Assembly: GCA_033807695.1 (NCBI GenBank) | Contig: CM066301.1 | Coordinates: forward strand, 4,092,001 to 4,156,000 | Source of the DNA: Daedaleopsis sinensis | Taxonomy: Eukaryota; Basidiomycota; Agaricomycetes; Polyporales; Polyporaceae | DNA: 64,000 nucleotides | Direction of reading: 5' to 3' | In this document: positions 31,564-41,242 of the stretch, piece after piece | Position numbering within the stretch: the first letter of the stretch is position 1 | Layout: each line of letters starts with the position of its first letter | Program-made: the position numbers and the translations under genes | Notes under the pieces: generated by a model | What the model was told of the DNA's origin: nothing | The model's database searches: none | What the model saw: only the letters and a program-made list of their open reading frames with translations

Positions 31564-34492
31564 CTAGAAGGCCGAGCCTCCACCGCGACCGCGCCCGTTC
31601 CATCCTCCTCTTTTACCGCCCCGGCCTCCATATTGGCCGCCGCCACGTCCGCGGGGGCCCTGCGCGTCCCAACTCGTCGTGTTGTCCTGGTCCTGTCCTC
31701 CTCGCACGCCCCTCATCTGTCCTCCCCGGCCCCAGCTCGTACCCCCACGGCCGCGCGACTGCTGGACATTGTTGGTGATGCGGTCGCCGGCGATCCTACT
31801 GGGGCCCGCAACGTTCTGCTGCCTAGGCGGCATGTACCTGGGGCCGCGCCAACCTTCAAGGTGCGGGTATTGACAGCCAGACGCCGGGTGGTCGCTGCTA
31901 TGACAGATGTTGCAGTGATGGTGGACATGGAGGGCCGGGTCATTGTACCCGTCAGAAAACTCGAGCTGTCGCATCGCGGCCACGAGAGCTCGCCACGCCG
32001 GCGTCGACGAGCCAAGGTTGTCCACGTAGACGTTCGCAATGATTTGCCCATCGCGGAGTTCCGGGATATCGACGCTTAGGGTCTCGAAAGCGTAGTCGAC
32101 TGCCAGGTCGAGCGGGAGCGTGAGGTCGTCGGCTAGGGTCTCTCGCACCCACGCGGTAAAGGCTGCGCGTCCATCCGTTTCGATGATGCCTCTGATCATC
32201 GCGTCGATCTGATCGCCCACCGACTCGAGGAAACCGCCAAGTGTGAGGAGGTGCTGAGGAGTAGGCAACGTTCTCGGGCGAGTGAAGAAGGTGATGTCCG
32301 GGGTGGAGAATAACTGCTCACGGGCTAGTGTCTCCGCGGCGAGCGGCGTCAGCCTCCGGACGGTCCACGTAATCGGGAGGGGCGCGCCCGGCCGTCGGTC
32401 TCGGGGCGGGCGCGGCGCTACAATGCTGAAATCGGTGTCGCCTGTAACTGCTGTGATGACGGCGCGGATGCGCCTCGACACCTCCAGGGCCTGCTCGTGT
32501 TCAAAAGGCTCGACCTGCCCGGGGACCTGAATGAAGATCACAGTGCCGCGCGGGTCGCGCGCGACGTCGCGCAGGAAGACCGCGTCGAGCCCCGCGACGA
32601 TGGCAGCTGGGTCGTTGAAGTGGATTCTGGGGAAGCCTTCCGGCGGGCGGACTACAGTGCTCGGATTAGTGACGTTGTGCGTCGTGATAGTATCTTCATC
32701 CAGTTCGAGATCGCCATGCTCCGCGCGCTCCGCAGCTCGAATAGTGTACGGTCCCGGGCTCGCGGAGTACCCGTCCCTCGCGACGGCCTGCAAGTCCTTC
32801 AGGCTGGGGAGCCGCTCCTTCGCGGGCGTCGACGGGGGGCGTAGAAGGTGGGAGGGAGTGGAGAGACGGTCGCGCGCCACGGCGTGCTGTCCATGCATCG
32901 GCGACGGCGTGTTCAGTTCCCGCATATCTTCGATCTCGGCCGCACTGGAGGGGATACGCGTCCGCTGAACTTGCTGCTCGAAACGCTCGATGTTCCGGTT
33001 CTCCCGCTGACGTCGTTGCCGTTCCGCGAGGGCGCGTGTCTGCGCCTGATACGCTCTGAGTCGCTCCCAGCGCAGGTCGCTGTCAGAGATCAGCTCCCTA
33101 GTCGGCATCGCCAGTCCACGGGCGATCTGCTCCCTCTCGTAGCGTGTGCCGAAATGTTCTGCGAGGAGGATCGGTCTTTCGCCATCCAGAGCCGGGCGCA
33201 GGCGAGGGACAGGATGACCAGCGGGAGGTGGCCTCACCCTCGGGTTTGCCAGGCGCCAGGCCCTCATCGCAGCCTGCTCGTCTTCTCCCGGGGACCTAGC
33301 TTCGAACTGGCCAGCAACGCCTCCAACCGCCACAAGATGGTCGAGGGGAATGTTCATCAGGCTATCTTCTTGCTCTTGGCGACTGGTCTGCGACGGCGTG
33401 TCGACGTCCATCGCTGCCAAGTCTCGAGAGGTCGCCGGGGGGGCCCTAGAGGGGTCCAGCTGCGGCGCGTGAAAAATGGTGGCCAAGGGCTCTCGTGCAG
33501 TCGCTCCGCCTGTGGGCCGCGGGTGTTCATTCTCCCCAGGCTGGGGCGCCACGGCCGCGCGCGCGTTCCTAGTCAGGTCGCCGGCTGGGCGGACGTCGGG
33601 CGGGGGCGGGAGTGTCATGGTCGGCGTGTCGGTGAAGACTATGAGGCTGTTGTCTTGCCCGGGCGTCGCCACGCCCCTGAGGGTCTTCCCGCTCGCTGCA
33701 GCGCGGGCCTTGGCTTTCTCAAAGAGCCTCCTCGCCCCAGGCCCGAGATTGATAGGGTCGAAAGTCTTGTTCGGACGCGGCGGTCCATTTCGGCGACGCT
33801 CCTGTTCATCAGGGTTCGGCGATCCGCCATGCGGCCTCTTACGAGCCGAACGCTCGAGGGTCGTGTTCGCGTCATCGAAAGGGACGGGAATGTTGAGGCC
33901 GCTCGGGCGAAGAGGTGTAATAGCTCCAGCGCTGCGGGCCGGGGTGTCGACGCTCGGGATCTTCGCGTGCTCAAAGCGTTCATCGTGTTCTCCCCGCCCC
34001 GCCTCGTCCGTCGATTGTGTGGTGCCATCGACCCCCGGGAGGGGTCTGGTTCGGAAGAAAACCTCGAGCGGGGGGCTCCGGGTTGCCTCCTGTTGTTCGC
34101 GCACAGCACCGTAAAATTCATCCTAGTGGGAGATGAATTAACATCCAATCATCGTGATAACCGCGCGATCTTACCCTCACCGAAAGAGCTGCAGTCGCTA
34201 CTCCAGCAGCAGCCTCCTCCGGACCTCTCAAGCCTTCAGGCATCATCGTCGCCGCTCCACTCAACTGGGGCACGTCGTCGGCATCAGAGGCGTGGGCCAC
34301 GTCTCGTTCGAGGCGGTTTGCGGTCAGGGGGGCGTCAGAGCCGTGGGGCAGCAGAGGAGCGGACGTCGTCGGGGCGTCGCTAAGTTCACCATCCTCGCGC
34401 GGGCTCGCGGGACCGCCCAGAAGCGTGCGTTGGACGCCGCCACCTCTATCTTTTACGTTATCGTCGGCAGGGTTGTTGGGGGGACCAGACAT
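31564..34492 (-). CDS. LINE ORF1: RNA-binding protein with CCHC zinc knuckle and RGG tail
   Basis: Nucleic-acid-binding partner of ORF2. The long exon (34089 to 31564, 841 codons) has a disordered N-part and a central domain (for example FPRIHFNDPAAIVAGLDAVF, RDPRGTVIFIQVPG, ALEVSRRIRAVITAVTG). A single zinc knuckle CNICHSSDHPASGC (CX2CX4HX4C) and an Arg/Gly-rich C-terminus (RGRGGGQYGGRGGKRGGW) follow. That frame has no ATG near its 5' end. The upstream frame beginning MSGPPNNPADDNVKDRGG (34492) joins it in phase if 34090-34180 (GTGAGG...AACAACAG, 91 nt) is spliced out, giving about 945 aa. Without the intron the upstream frame ends at a TGA at 34118. Splicing is inferred, not shown. Confidence 0.8.
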
Positions 34493-34653
34493 GCTGGGGT
34501 TCGGGCGCGGATACAGATTCGTAGTTGGGGGGTCGTAGACGTCGAGTCGCGACTTGCAGCAACTCTGGAGGGGCCCCGCACGCGCCCCGCGCTGCCTTAA
34601 GCCTCGCCATCCGTTTGTCTTCGCTTGGTCACTTCTTCTTCCACAGTTCGCCG

Positions 34654-35919
34654 CTACTGTCGTCGTAAAACAGGGTCGCGGTCGTCCGAGTCGACGTTGG
34701 CTTTTGGTTTGCCTTTCTTGCGCTTTGCCGACCACTCCGAGGCTGCCTGGCTGCCAGCGCTCCGCGCTTCTTCATAGGCGAGCCAATGACACTTGCAGCC
34801 GCAATCGTTGCAGGAGAGGAAGGAACTGGCGTCTGGCGGCCAGTACGCTCATCGAACTTCCGCCTATTTGGTTCTGTTTGTATTCCTGCCACCACGCGCA
34901 GCCTCATGCTCGGCATCCACCATGCCGGGCACATAGAGGCAATTTGCGTGCTTAAAACTCGCCTTAGCACGGTCCCGCCAGAATGATTAACCTATCTGGC
35001 TCACAGAATAGTATTCAGAGCGCCAACCGGCGTCGTCCTCATCATTCCCGGCTTCAGCGGGCAACATGGTATGTCCGGCCTTCCGGGCCACTATTCCCGT
35101 CGGGCCGGCGGGCCATCCTCTGCCAGTCCCTTCTTCCACAATACGCAACGCCCGGGATATTCCGCGTTACAATCTAAGACCCAGCTCCTGCCCCGCGCCG
35201 TCTCCAGTCTCAGCTGTTCTGCCTCGCCCTGTGCGGCGCACGGATCTATAACCATACAGTGGGTGAGCAGGGCATGTCTCTTCCGGCCATCTGCCCCAAC
35301 GACGCCCCAAAGTCATCAGGCTCACCTGCTAAGCCAAGCCTCTATCTGCCTGCTTCCGCAGCCTCTCCGCTCTATTCGCGCGTCTCCTTTCTTCTCTTGA
35401 CGGGTACACCGGGTTCGGGTAGAGGAAAATCGAGGCGCAGCATCCGTTGCACCACTGCCTGGCTTCTTCAGGGCTGCGATGGACCTCAACGTCCTCCTCG
35501 AAAGCAAGCGACTTCTTGGCCAGGATCTCGGGCACATCCGCTCCTACTCCTTCCTCTCCTGCCTCGCATGTTGCCCCCGCGCTCTTCACTGCAATCCATG
35601 CTCTCGGTGCAGGGTTCTTCGCGCAAGAGCTGTGCAACTCGAAGACCACCATCTCCTTTGACGCGAAAATGGTCTTCGCTATGGTTCCTGCCAAGTGTGG
35701 GTCGTACGCATCGTATCTTGGGGAGATCGCATTCGGTTTGTGATATGCTACTCTGGATATCGCGACTAGGCTGACTTGGTCGCCGATCCGCAGGGCCGTC
35801 GTCGGGCGGATAACAACCTGGTAGACATTGATCGAGCTTTGCAGCGGCTGCGACGAGCTGGACGGCGATCTGGCAGGTTCTAGAGCTCTTGCGACCCATC
35901 GCACGAAGATTGTGAGCAT
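34654..35919 (-). CDS. Unrecognised multi-exon gene with Cys-rich segments
   Basis: I do not recognise the family. Exon 1 starts MLTIFVRWVARALEPARSPS at 35919 and runs to GLA (about 35330), with SINVYQVVIRPTTALRIGDQ, PRAWIAVKSAG and RQWCNGCCASIFLYPNPVYP. An intron GTGAGC...GTTATAG (about 35245-35329) joins it in frame to DPCAAQGEAEQLRLETARGR and SWVLDCNAEYPGRCVLWKKG. Further downstream two protein-like pieces lie in other frames: SFKHANCLYVPGMVDAEHEA (about 34945-34890) and CNDCGCKCHWLAYEEARSAG, ending at TAG 34654. I could not splice these last pieces together cleanly, so the 3' half may hold extra introns or be decayed. It lies immediately upstream of the LINE, same strand. Confidence 0.5.
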
Positions 35920-36247
35920 CTTGGTCTGGGCGGGATGTCGTATCGGCCACGCTCTCTCTCCAACTTAAATACGCCGCTCCAACACGCATGTCTGTGATCT
36001 CGCAGATTGCCGTCGCCGCCCTTCATACTTTCAGGAAGGTGGGATTCGCCATTCAGGCGTGCCGAACGGGCCGACGACACGTTTTGATCGGACAGAGGCA
36101 GGTACAGACATAGAAGTCCATTAAATTTCAAAGTGCATAGTTTTAGCAGCACTTAACACATTATCGTGCAGGCATCCCTACTTCCACCTTTTAAAGGGAG
36201 GAGTCGACACTATGCTCTGACTCGCTGCCCCTCCTTTAACTCCCAGG

Positions 36248-36772
36248 ATGCAAATCTCTCCACGCCTCCCGGGCACTTTTAGTCTCGAGGCTGAGTACTG
36301 CCCCACCAGCCGATACTCGGGACTGGGGTCCCTCGTCGTGACCGAGGGCGGTGACTACTCTCCTGGACGTCCGCTCGACACTGGCGACCGAGTACGGTTC
36401 AGCATCTTCAATCACTTCGAGGAGGACAATCATTGGGTGGTTCTCACCATTCTGCTCTCGATAGATCGGTACCACGTAGAGGTGCTTGGATTGTCGCTTC
36501 CACCGCAGTATCACGGCGGGTCACCCCACGACACCGCGGTCCCGTCCTCCCCGTTTTACTGTGTTGTACTTCCCCGTCAGTACGTCAGAGTCGGGGTATG
36601 GACACGGCTCCGGTACCTCATCCTTGCCGCTATAGCAGCACGTCCTCGTCTTGCCTCTCCCGCCCTGACCGGACTAGATCTATCGCTGCTCAGCATACGC
36701 GAGGAAAGTGGGAGCTTCGACGTCGTCACCGTGTCCGCGAGGGGCAGCACACCAACCGGCGGGAGTGTGTAG
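36248..36772 (+). CDS. Hypothetical protein, 174 aa
   Basis: Single-exon frame from ATG 36248: MQISPRLPGTFSLEAEYCPT, PLDTGDRVRFSIFNHFEEDN, HWVVLTILLSIDRYHVEVLG and the tail DVVTVSARGSTPTGGSV. The hydrophobic/charged pattern looks protein-like, with no family match I can name. A TTTTAAA motif lies about 55 bp upstream. The opposite strand is also partly open (36236-36514), so the coding strand is not certain. Confidence 0.35.
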   Translation: MQISPRLPGTFSLEAEYCPTSRYSGLGSLVVTEGGDYSPGRPLDTGDRVRFSIFNHFEEDNHWVVLTILLSIDRYHVEVLGLSLPPQYHGGSPHDTAVPSSPFYCVVLPRQYVRVGVWTRLRYLILAAIAARPRLASPALTGLDLSLLSIREESGSFDVVTVSARGSTPTGGSV

Positions 36773-39127
36773 CAGGGAGGCACGAAGCTTGGTTGCGGGG
36801 GTAGGGCAGCAAGGAGGCAGGCGGGTGCCATAACGGTCCACGCGCATCGTACGTTTATATAGTCAGCTATTCGAGCTATATCATACCCCCGCTGACCACG
36901 AGTTACGCCTAGTCCTCTTCATGCATCAGCCCGTGCCGCCACCTCTGTAATTAATCTGAGACCTCTCATTACACCATCCCGGGCATTATCAAGTGTTTTT
37001 TTCCGAGAAGCGCCGTCCTATTAGGTAAGCGCATCCAGCTGTCGCCATATGCACAGTATTCAAGAGTATTCACGCCCACGTATTATGCTCTTCCTCAGAG
37101 TCTCCCGCGATAGGGCTGCATTGTCCATAGTTCATACTTCGTAGTAACATATTTGACGCCATGCCAAGGGTTCTGGGGAAGTGCTACAGTGTGATCAACA
37201 TCTTCCCAAGGAGGATAGCACGCGCACAGATCTCGTAGCGTTTACTGTCGCATGGACCCCGGCAGAATCACCACATACAGTCCGGTGGACGTACGACGTC
37301 GGGATCCTACGTATCCCGCTCCTCGTACTCCCCGCGCTCTAAGTCTGGGCGGTGGCCATCTATGGGGCATGTCTTGTCCCCCATTTGAAAAGCATTAAAA
37401 TGAACAACCTGGGCTCACCAGTGTGCCCAAACACATTCACTTCCAGAGTCAGCGTGTCTAGCTTCCGCCAGTCCCCACGCCTCCTGCCTGGCGGCCGTAT
37501 CACCCGGCCTTGCTATAGGGAGCTACGCGTGCGGTCATAGTTCCACCCTGTGTTTCCGTCCGTCCCGGGCAACTCAAGCCTGCCTCGTCGTCGCATACTG
37601 TGAATAGGATAGGGTGCAGCAGGTTCGGGGTGAGAGTAGGATAGGGTGGGTGTGCTGCTCACTAGTGTGCTCGCCACGTCACTCGAGACGCCGTGTCCTA
37701 CGTCTCTACCTATGCGCTCTTCATTCGGGTCTCACCCGACTCCTCCTGACTCGTTTTCTCCACTACCCTCGTCTCGGGGTTCCATTAGGCTTCATAGCCA
37801 TGTTTCAAAACGCAGGATCTAGGCGTGTCGACCTGTGTTCTACTACGCCTCCACCTATGATTGGGTGGTCAGACCTAAGTCCCGTCTGCTCCCACCGTGC
37901 GCCAGTCAGGACACGTCTTTTCAGCTCAATGTTCGACTCCCTGAGCTATCTCGTTACACACTACACCTCTATTCGTCCTGAGAGCCAATATAACATGCGC
38001 CACGGTGTTTAAGTCCTGCTCACGGACCGTGGGAAACCCGTACCACATGGTGGTAGGAGGAAGAGGAGCCCCTCGTCACGGTGATTCATAAGTAGTAACT
38101 GACCTTCGCCTGCTTGAGAAGTGATGAGTAGAGTATTATTACTAGCCATGTGCTTGAGTTCAGCTCTCGATGTCTTCGCTGAGGTGATGCAAACATAGAA
38201 CGAGATCCCCACGAGTGAAACTTAACAAGGACTGCTGGCAAGGACAGTGGAACTTTACCGTGACTAAGTGTGAATACCTAATGGTAGACGCCCGTCATTG
38301 CTAGAGTGTCACATCGTGGGAAAGTCACGGACTCACAGACTGGGACTCCGAGACTGTCCGAGTGCGTCTTGGCTTTAACAATAACCTCGAGCTCATTTTT
38401 GCCATATTGAAGGCCTCTGGGTTCCGCTGGTATTGTATCTCCAGGTGCGGCTGCTGTCTAAATAAACTAATCTATTACATGCAGGCGAGCCAACATCTAG
38501 TAACAGCTTTGTACAGCCTGTCGACGTCACCGCTTTGAACTCTTCAAGCTTCAAGTTCAAGCTTTCCGAACGATGCGTCTCGGTCGTCCACTAGTGTGCA
38601 AGAGTAAGATTCATCGCCTATCATTTGCAGTGAGCAACGAGATCATGTCGCGATGTGTCCTGGCTCGTTGTAAGGACTCAAACTCACCGCGGTAATTCCA
38701 CCACCGGCGGTAGAAAAACCTGGACCTCTACTGCGTATGTCTTTCAGTAGCAGAGCTTCGCGTATTTCAGCTAAGGACTAAGTACTCAGACTACAGGTAC
38801 ATATTGCAGAATACTTTCGGCAGCAGAAGAAGGAGGTATAATGATTTATCTGTGACTGTACATTCCTCGCGTGGCGTAGTAAGTATTGATCTCGATATTC
38901 GAATGCATTTCGCTTTTATTCACTGCGAACCGCAGAACGTCCCGCGACATTCAATTCACGACACTAGCTAGCGACAAAAGCTACGACTGAAGATTTAGGC
39001 CTGTTGAGGCTACGTATTTCTATGAATCCTCCGCTTTGCCTGAAGCACCTCATCAAAGCATACATGTGCCACGCCTCTCGTTATGTGGAGTGGTATGTAG
39101 TATGTCAAAGCGTGCTCATCGAGCATC
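36773..39127. other. Long gene-free stretch; contains the right half of a candidate LINE target duplication
   Basis: No coding frame is convincing. A frame at 37614-38012 is Arg/Ser/Leu-rich and looks random. TCGTCACGGTGATT at 38073-38086 repeats the sequence adjoining the LINE tail at 25855. The rest is moderately AT-rich and shows no repeats that I can define. Confidence 0.45.
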
Positions 39128-39251
39128 TATATAAATGTGGTCGGCTCCCTGAAGTCGTCTCATACCTCACAACAACTTAAAACTCACATGTAAGTCACAC
39201 TGCTGTTCTAGATGTACACGTTATGCTGCTTGCTCAACTGTTCACTTTCAG
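39128..39251 (+). promoter_or_regulatory. TATA box and 5' UTR intron of the LRR-like gene
   Basis: TATATAAA at 39128-39135 precedes the ATG at 39263 by 128 bp. A leader intron is likely from GTAAGT at 39190 to TTCACTTTCAG ending 39251 (62 nt). The coding frame starts 11 bp after the acceptor. Confidence 0.55.
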
Positions 39252-39262
39252 AGCCACTCGCG

Positions 39263-40609
39263 ATGGATACAAGTGTTTCTGCCACTGCACTTCTTGAGGA
39301 TGGGTCGCATGTCCCCTTGCGGTCCTTCTCCAAGCTACGCTCCCACGCCGCCCGCATCTGTGTCCTCGACATATCACTTTCTGCCGCAAGTTTCGTTTCT
39401 TCCCAAGGGAAATCCTTCTTTCAGGCCACCATGCAGAATCTGACTACGCTCACACTCACCGTCATTCCGACCCTGTCAACACACGAAGGTCTCAACTTCC
39501 ATTTCTCCCCTGCCAGGTATCCCTCACTGGTAGAGTTGACCGTCGACGGTGCCGCCTACACCTGTCAAAACTGCCAACCTTCCGAAGTCCCTTTTGTATG
39601 CCTAAGGCTACGTAACTACCCATTCCCCATATCCGTATCGGAAACCGAGGCATGGCTCAAGTACATTCTTAGACGGGGACCACATATCTACAAGCTCGAA
39701 CTGACTAACTACCTCACCTTCCCACCCGACTCGCCTCCTCCCAGTAGCCGTCTCCTCGACGGCGTCACCCACTTGACACGAGAGCTCATCATCAAAGACA
39801 ATCCCCGCCGTATCGCGTGGCTGCTCTCATGCCACACTCACCTCCCGCCCAAGGTCGAGATATCCACGTCGCTAAGCGACAGTATAGACGACATCTGCCA
39901 GAGGGTTTTCCTCTGCACACTTCCCCCGCCGGGCCAACATCTTGGGGACCTGATGACCCCATCCCTCCAATGGCCCGTCGTCGCTAGACTGAAGCTGGAC
40001 AACGGCAACGTCGGCTTGCGATGGGCATCGACAGCAACATCGAGCGCCGTCTCCCTCGACATGGCGTCCGGCATGCGCGGTCCTGCCGCAGGGGCGCTGC
40101 ATCACGCTGCGCTCTTCTCCGTCGGCGCTATGCTGTTCAAAAACCTAGCGCAACTGGAGTGCGTGGGCACGTTCGACGGCGTCGACCGCGCTGCGTGGAT
40201 GAGGCTCTTCTCGCAGACCAAGGTCCTCCGCCAGCTGGGCATCAGAGACTTGGGCGCGGAAGGCCTCGGGGTGCGGACGATGTTTGAAGCACTCCAAGTC
40301 ATACTCCCGTCTCCGCCCAACCCGAGCGGCGGGGGCGCTGTGTGCCAGCACCTGGAGCGGGTCGAGGTCTTAGAGGGGACGAAGTACTCAAAGCCGCTTC
40401 TGCAAGCGGTCGTGAAGGCGGCCGAGGGACGCGCTCAGCATCGGATCGGATTCAAGAAACTTCTGCTAGACCTCGAGCCGGTTTTAGAGGCCGGAAAGGA
40501 CCAGCGCGGACGTGCGATGAACTCGGTCGTCCATGCCCGCAATGCTCCGGAAGGGTGGCACCAGATTTTGTCCCGGTTTATTGGGGAGGTCCATATGCCG
40601 GGTCTGTGA
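39263..40609 (+). CDS. Leucine-rich-repeat-like protein of the basidiomycete F-box-associated type
   Basis: A 448-aa single-exon frame starting MDTSVSATALLEDGSHVPLR. It has irregular leucine-rich segments, for example SFSKLRSHAARICVLDISLS, MQNLTTLTLTVIPTLSTHEG, RYPSLVELTVDGAAYTC, LFKNLAQLECVGTFDGV and TKVLRQLGIRDLGAEGL, the pattern of LRR domains in fungal F-box proteins. No N-terminal F-box is visible, so it may be a divergent or F-box-less paralogue. The upstream leader intron and TATA box suggest a transcribed gene. No function is known. Confidence 0.7.
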   Translation: MDTSVSATALLEDGSHVPLRSFSKLRSHAARICVLDISLSAASFVSSQGKSFFQATMQNLTTLTLTVIPTLSTHEGLNFHFSPARYPSLVELTVDGAAYTCQNCQPSEVPFVCLRLRNYPFPISVSETEAWLKYILRRGPHIYKLELTNYLTFPPDSPPPSSRLLDGVTHLTRELIIKDNPRRIAWLLSCHTHLPPKVEISTSLSDSIDDICQRVFLCTLPPPGQHLGDLMTPSLQWPVVARLKLDNGNVGLRWASTATSSAVSLDMASGMRGPAAGALHHAALFSVGAMLFKNLAQLECVGTFDGVDRAAWMRLFSQTKVLRQLGIRDLGAEGLGVRTMFEALQVILPSPPNPSGGGAVCQHLERVEVLEGTKYSKPLLQAVVKAAEGRAQHRIGFKKLLLDLEPVLEAGKDQRGRAMNSVVHARNAPEGWHQILSRFIGEVHMPGL

Positions 40610-40813
40610 CGGGAGACGTCGTGGCCGCAAGTAGTATGTACCCATACAATATCTCAATACTCAGGCCAAGTGAAAAGACAACAAAGTTTCGGAATTTATA
40701 AGTCCGCAGAGTTATTCATTTCGTTCAGGACATATGTTTGAGAGAGAGAACACACACAAAGAGAACTTGGTAGGCAGCCAATGGGCTGAGATTTGTAGTG
40801 CATCCAGGGTGCA

Positions 40814-41182
40814 TCACAGGGCCAATGGGTAGAGAAGGCAAAGATCAATTGAAGACCGGTGGCTGACAGGACGAGCGCGGCGTCCCCTTCGGAGTTGTAC
40901 TTCGGCGTGCAGGTTTTCCATCTCGAGCCGCTCTGTGCCAGAGGTGGTCAGTCGCGCTCTTGCTGTAGACAGCTGCGATAGAGGATCACGGTGGGGTACC
41001 CGCGGGAGGTTCGTGCGCGTGGCTCTGTACCTAAGGACCGGGAGGGTCAGAGAACTCGGATGGGTTGCGGCGTGGAAGGGCGCGCAAACACCTACTTCTC
41101 GGACATTCGAGGGAGCAGGCATGGCGTGTCCCCAGTGAAGGCCCAAAAGGGACAAGAAAAGGATGGCTGAGATGAGCTTCAT
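40814..41182 (-). CDS. Small secreted protein candidate
   Basis: The ATG at 41182 opens a signal peptide, MKLISAILFLSLLGLHWGHA, followed by MPAPSNVREVGVCAPFHAAT. The unspliced frame gives about 122 aa and ends LCLLYPLAL. An intron from GTAGGT (after NVRE, about 41088) to TACAG (about 40969) is possible and would change the C-terminus, so only the secretory N-terminus is reliable. The start lies just 60 bp downstream of the membrane-protein gene stop, on the same strand, so its promoter would lie inside that gene or the two are poorly separated. Confidence 0.5.
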   Translation of the reverse strand: MKLISAILFLSLLGLHWGHAMPAPSNVREVGVCAPFHAATHPSSLTLPVLRYRATRTNLPRVPHRDPLSQLSTARARLTTSGTERLEMENLHAEVQLRRGRRARPVSHRSSIDLCLLYPLAL

Positions 41183-41242
41183 GTTAAGGAGAGTTGTCCG
41201 GTTGCGAGTCATTGCATACATATCTACATACTCGGAGATGAT

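Larger units (their letters stand above)
25867..34653 (-). mobile_element. Non-LTR retrotransposon (LINE; Tad1/I-like, APE-RT-RNase H)
   Basis: A minus-strand element with the classic order 5' ORF1, ORF2, short 3' UTR, poly(A). The poly(A) tail appears as 22 T on the plus strand (25867-25888). Both ORFs lack internal stops or frameshifts apart from the proposed ORF1 intron, so this looks like a young copy. The 3' end is certain; the 5' end is not. I place it before the stop of the neighbouring gene (34654) as the minimal extent, but a 14-bp candidate target-site duplication (25855-25868 and 38073-38086) would put it at 38072. APE plus RT plus RNase H fits the I/Tad1 group of fungal LINEs. Confidence 0.9.

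Noticed and set aside
33639..34148. Frame overlapping LINE ORF1 beginning MDVNSSPTRMNFTVL
   Set aside because: Shadow of ORF1 in another frame, Arg/Ser-rich, no conserved motif.
37614..38012. 132-codon plus-strand frame
   Set aside because: Composition looks random, there is no family resemblance, and it sits beside the candidate LINE target duplication.
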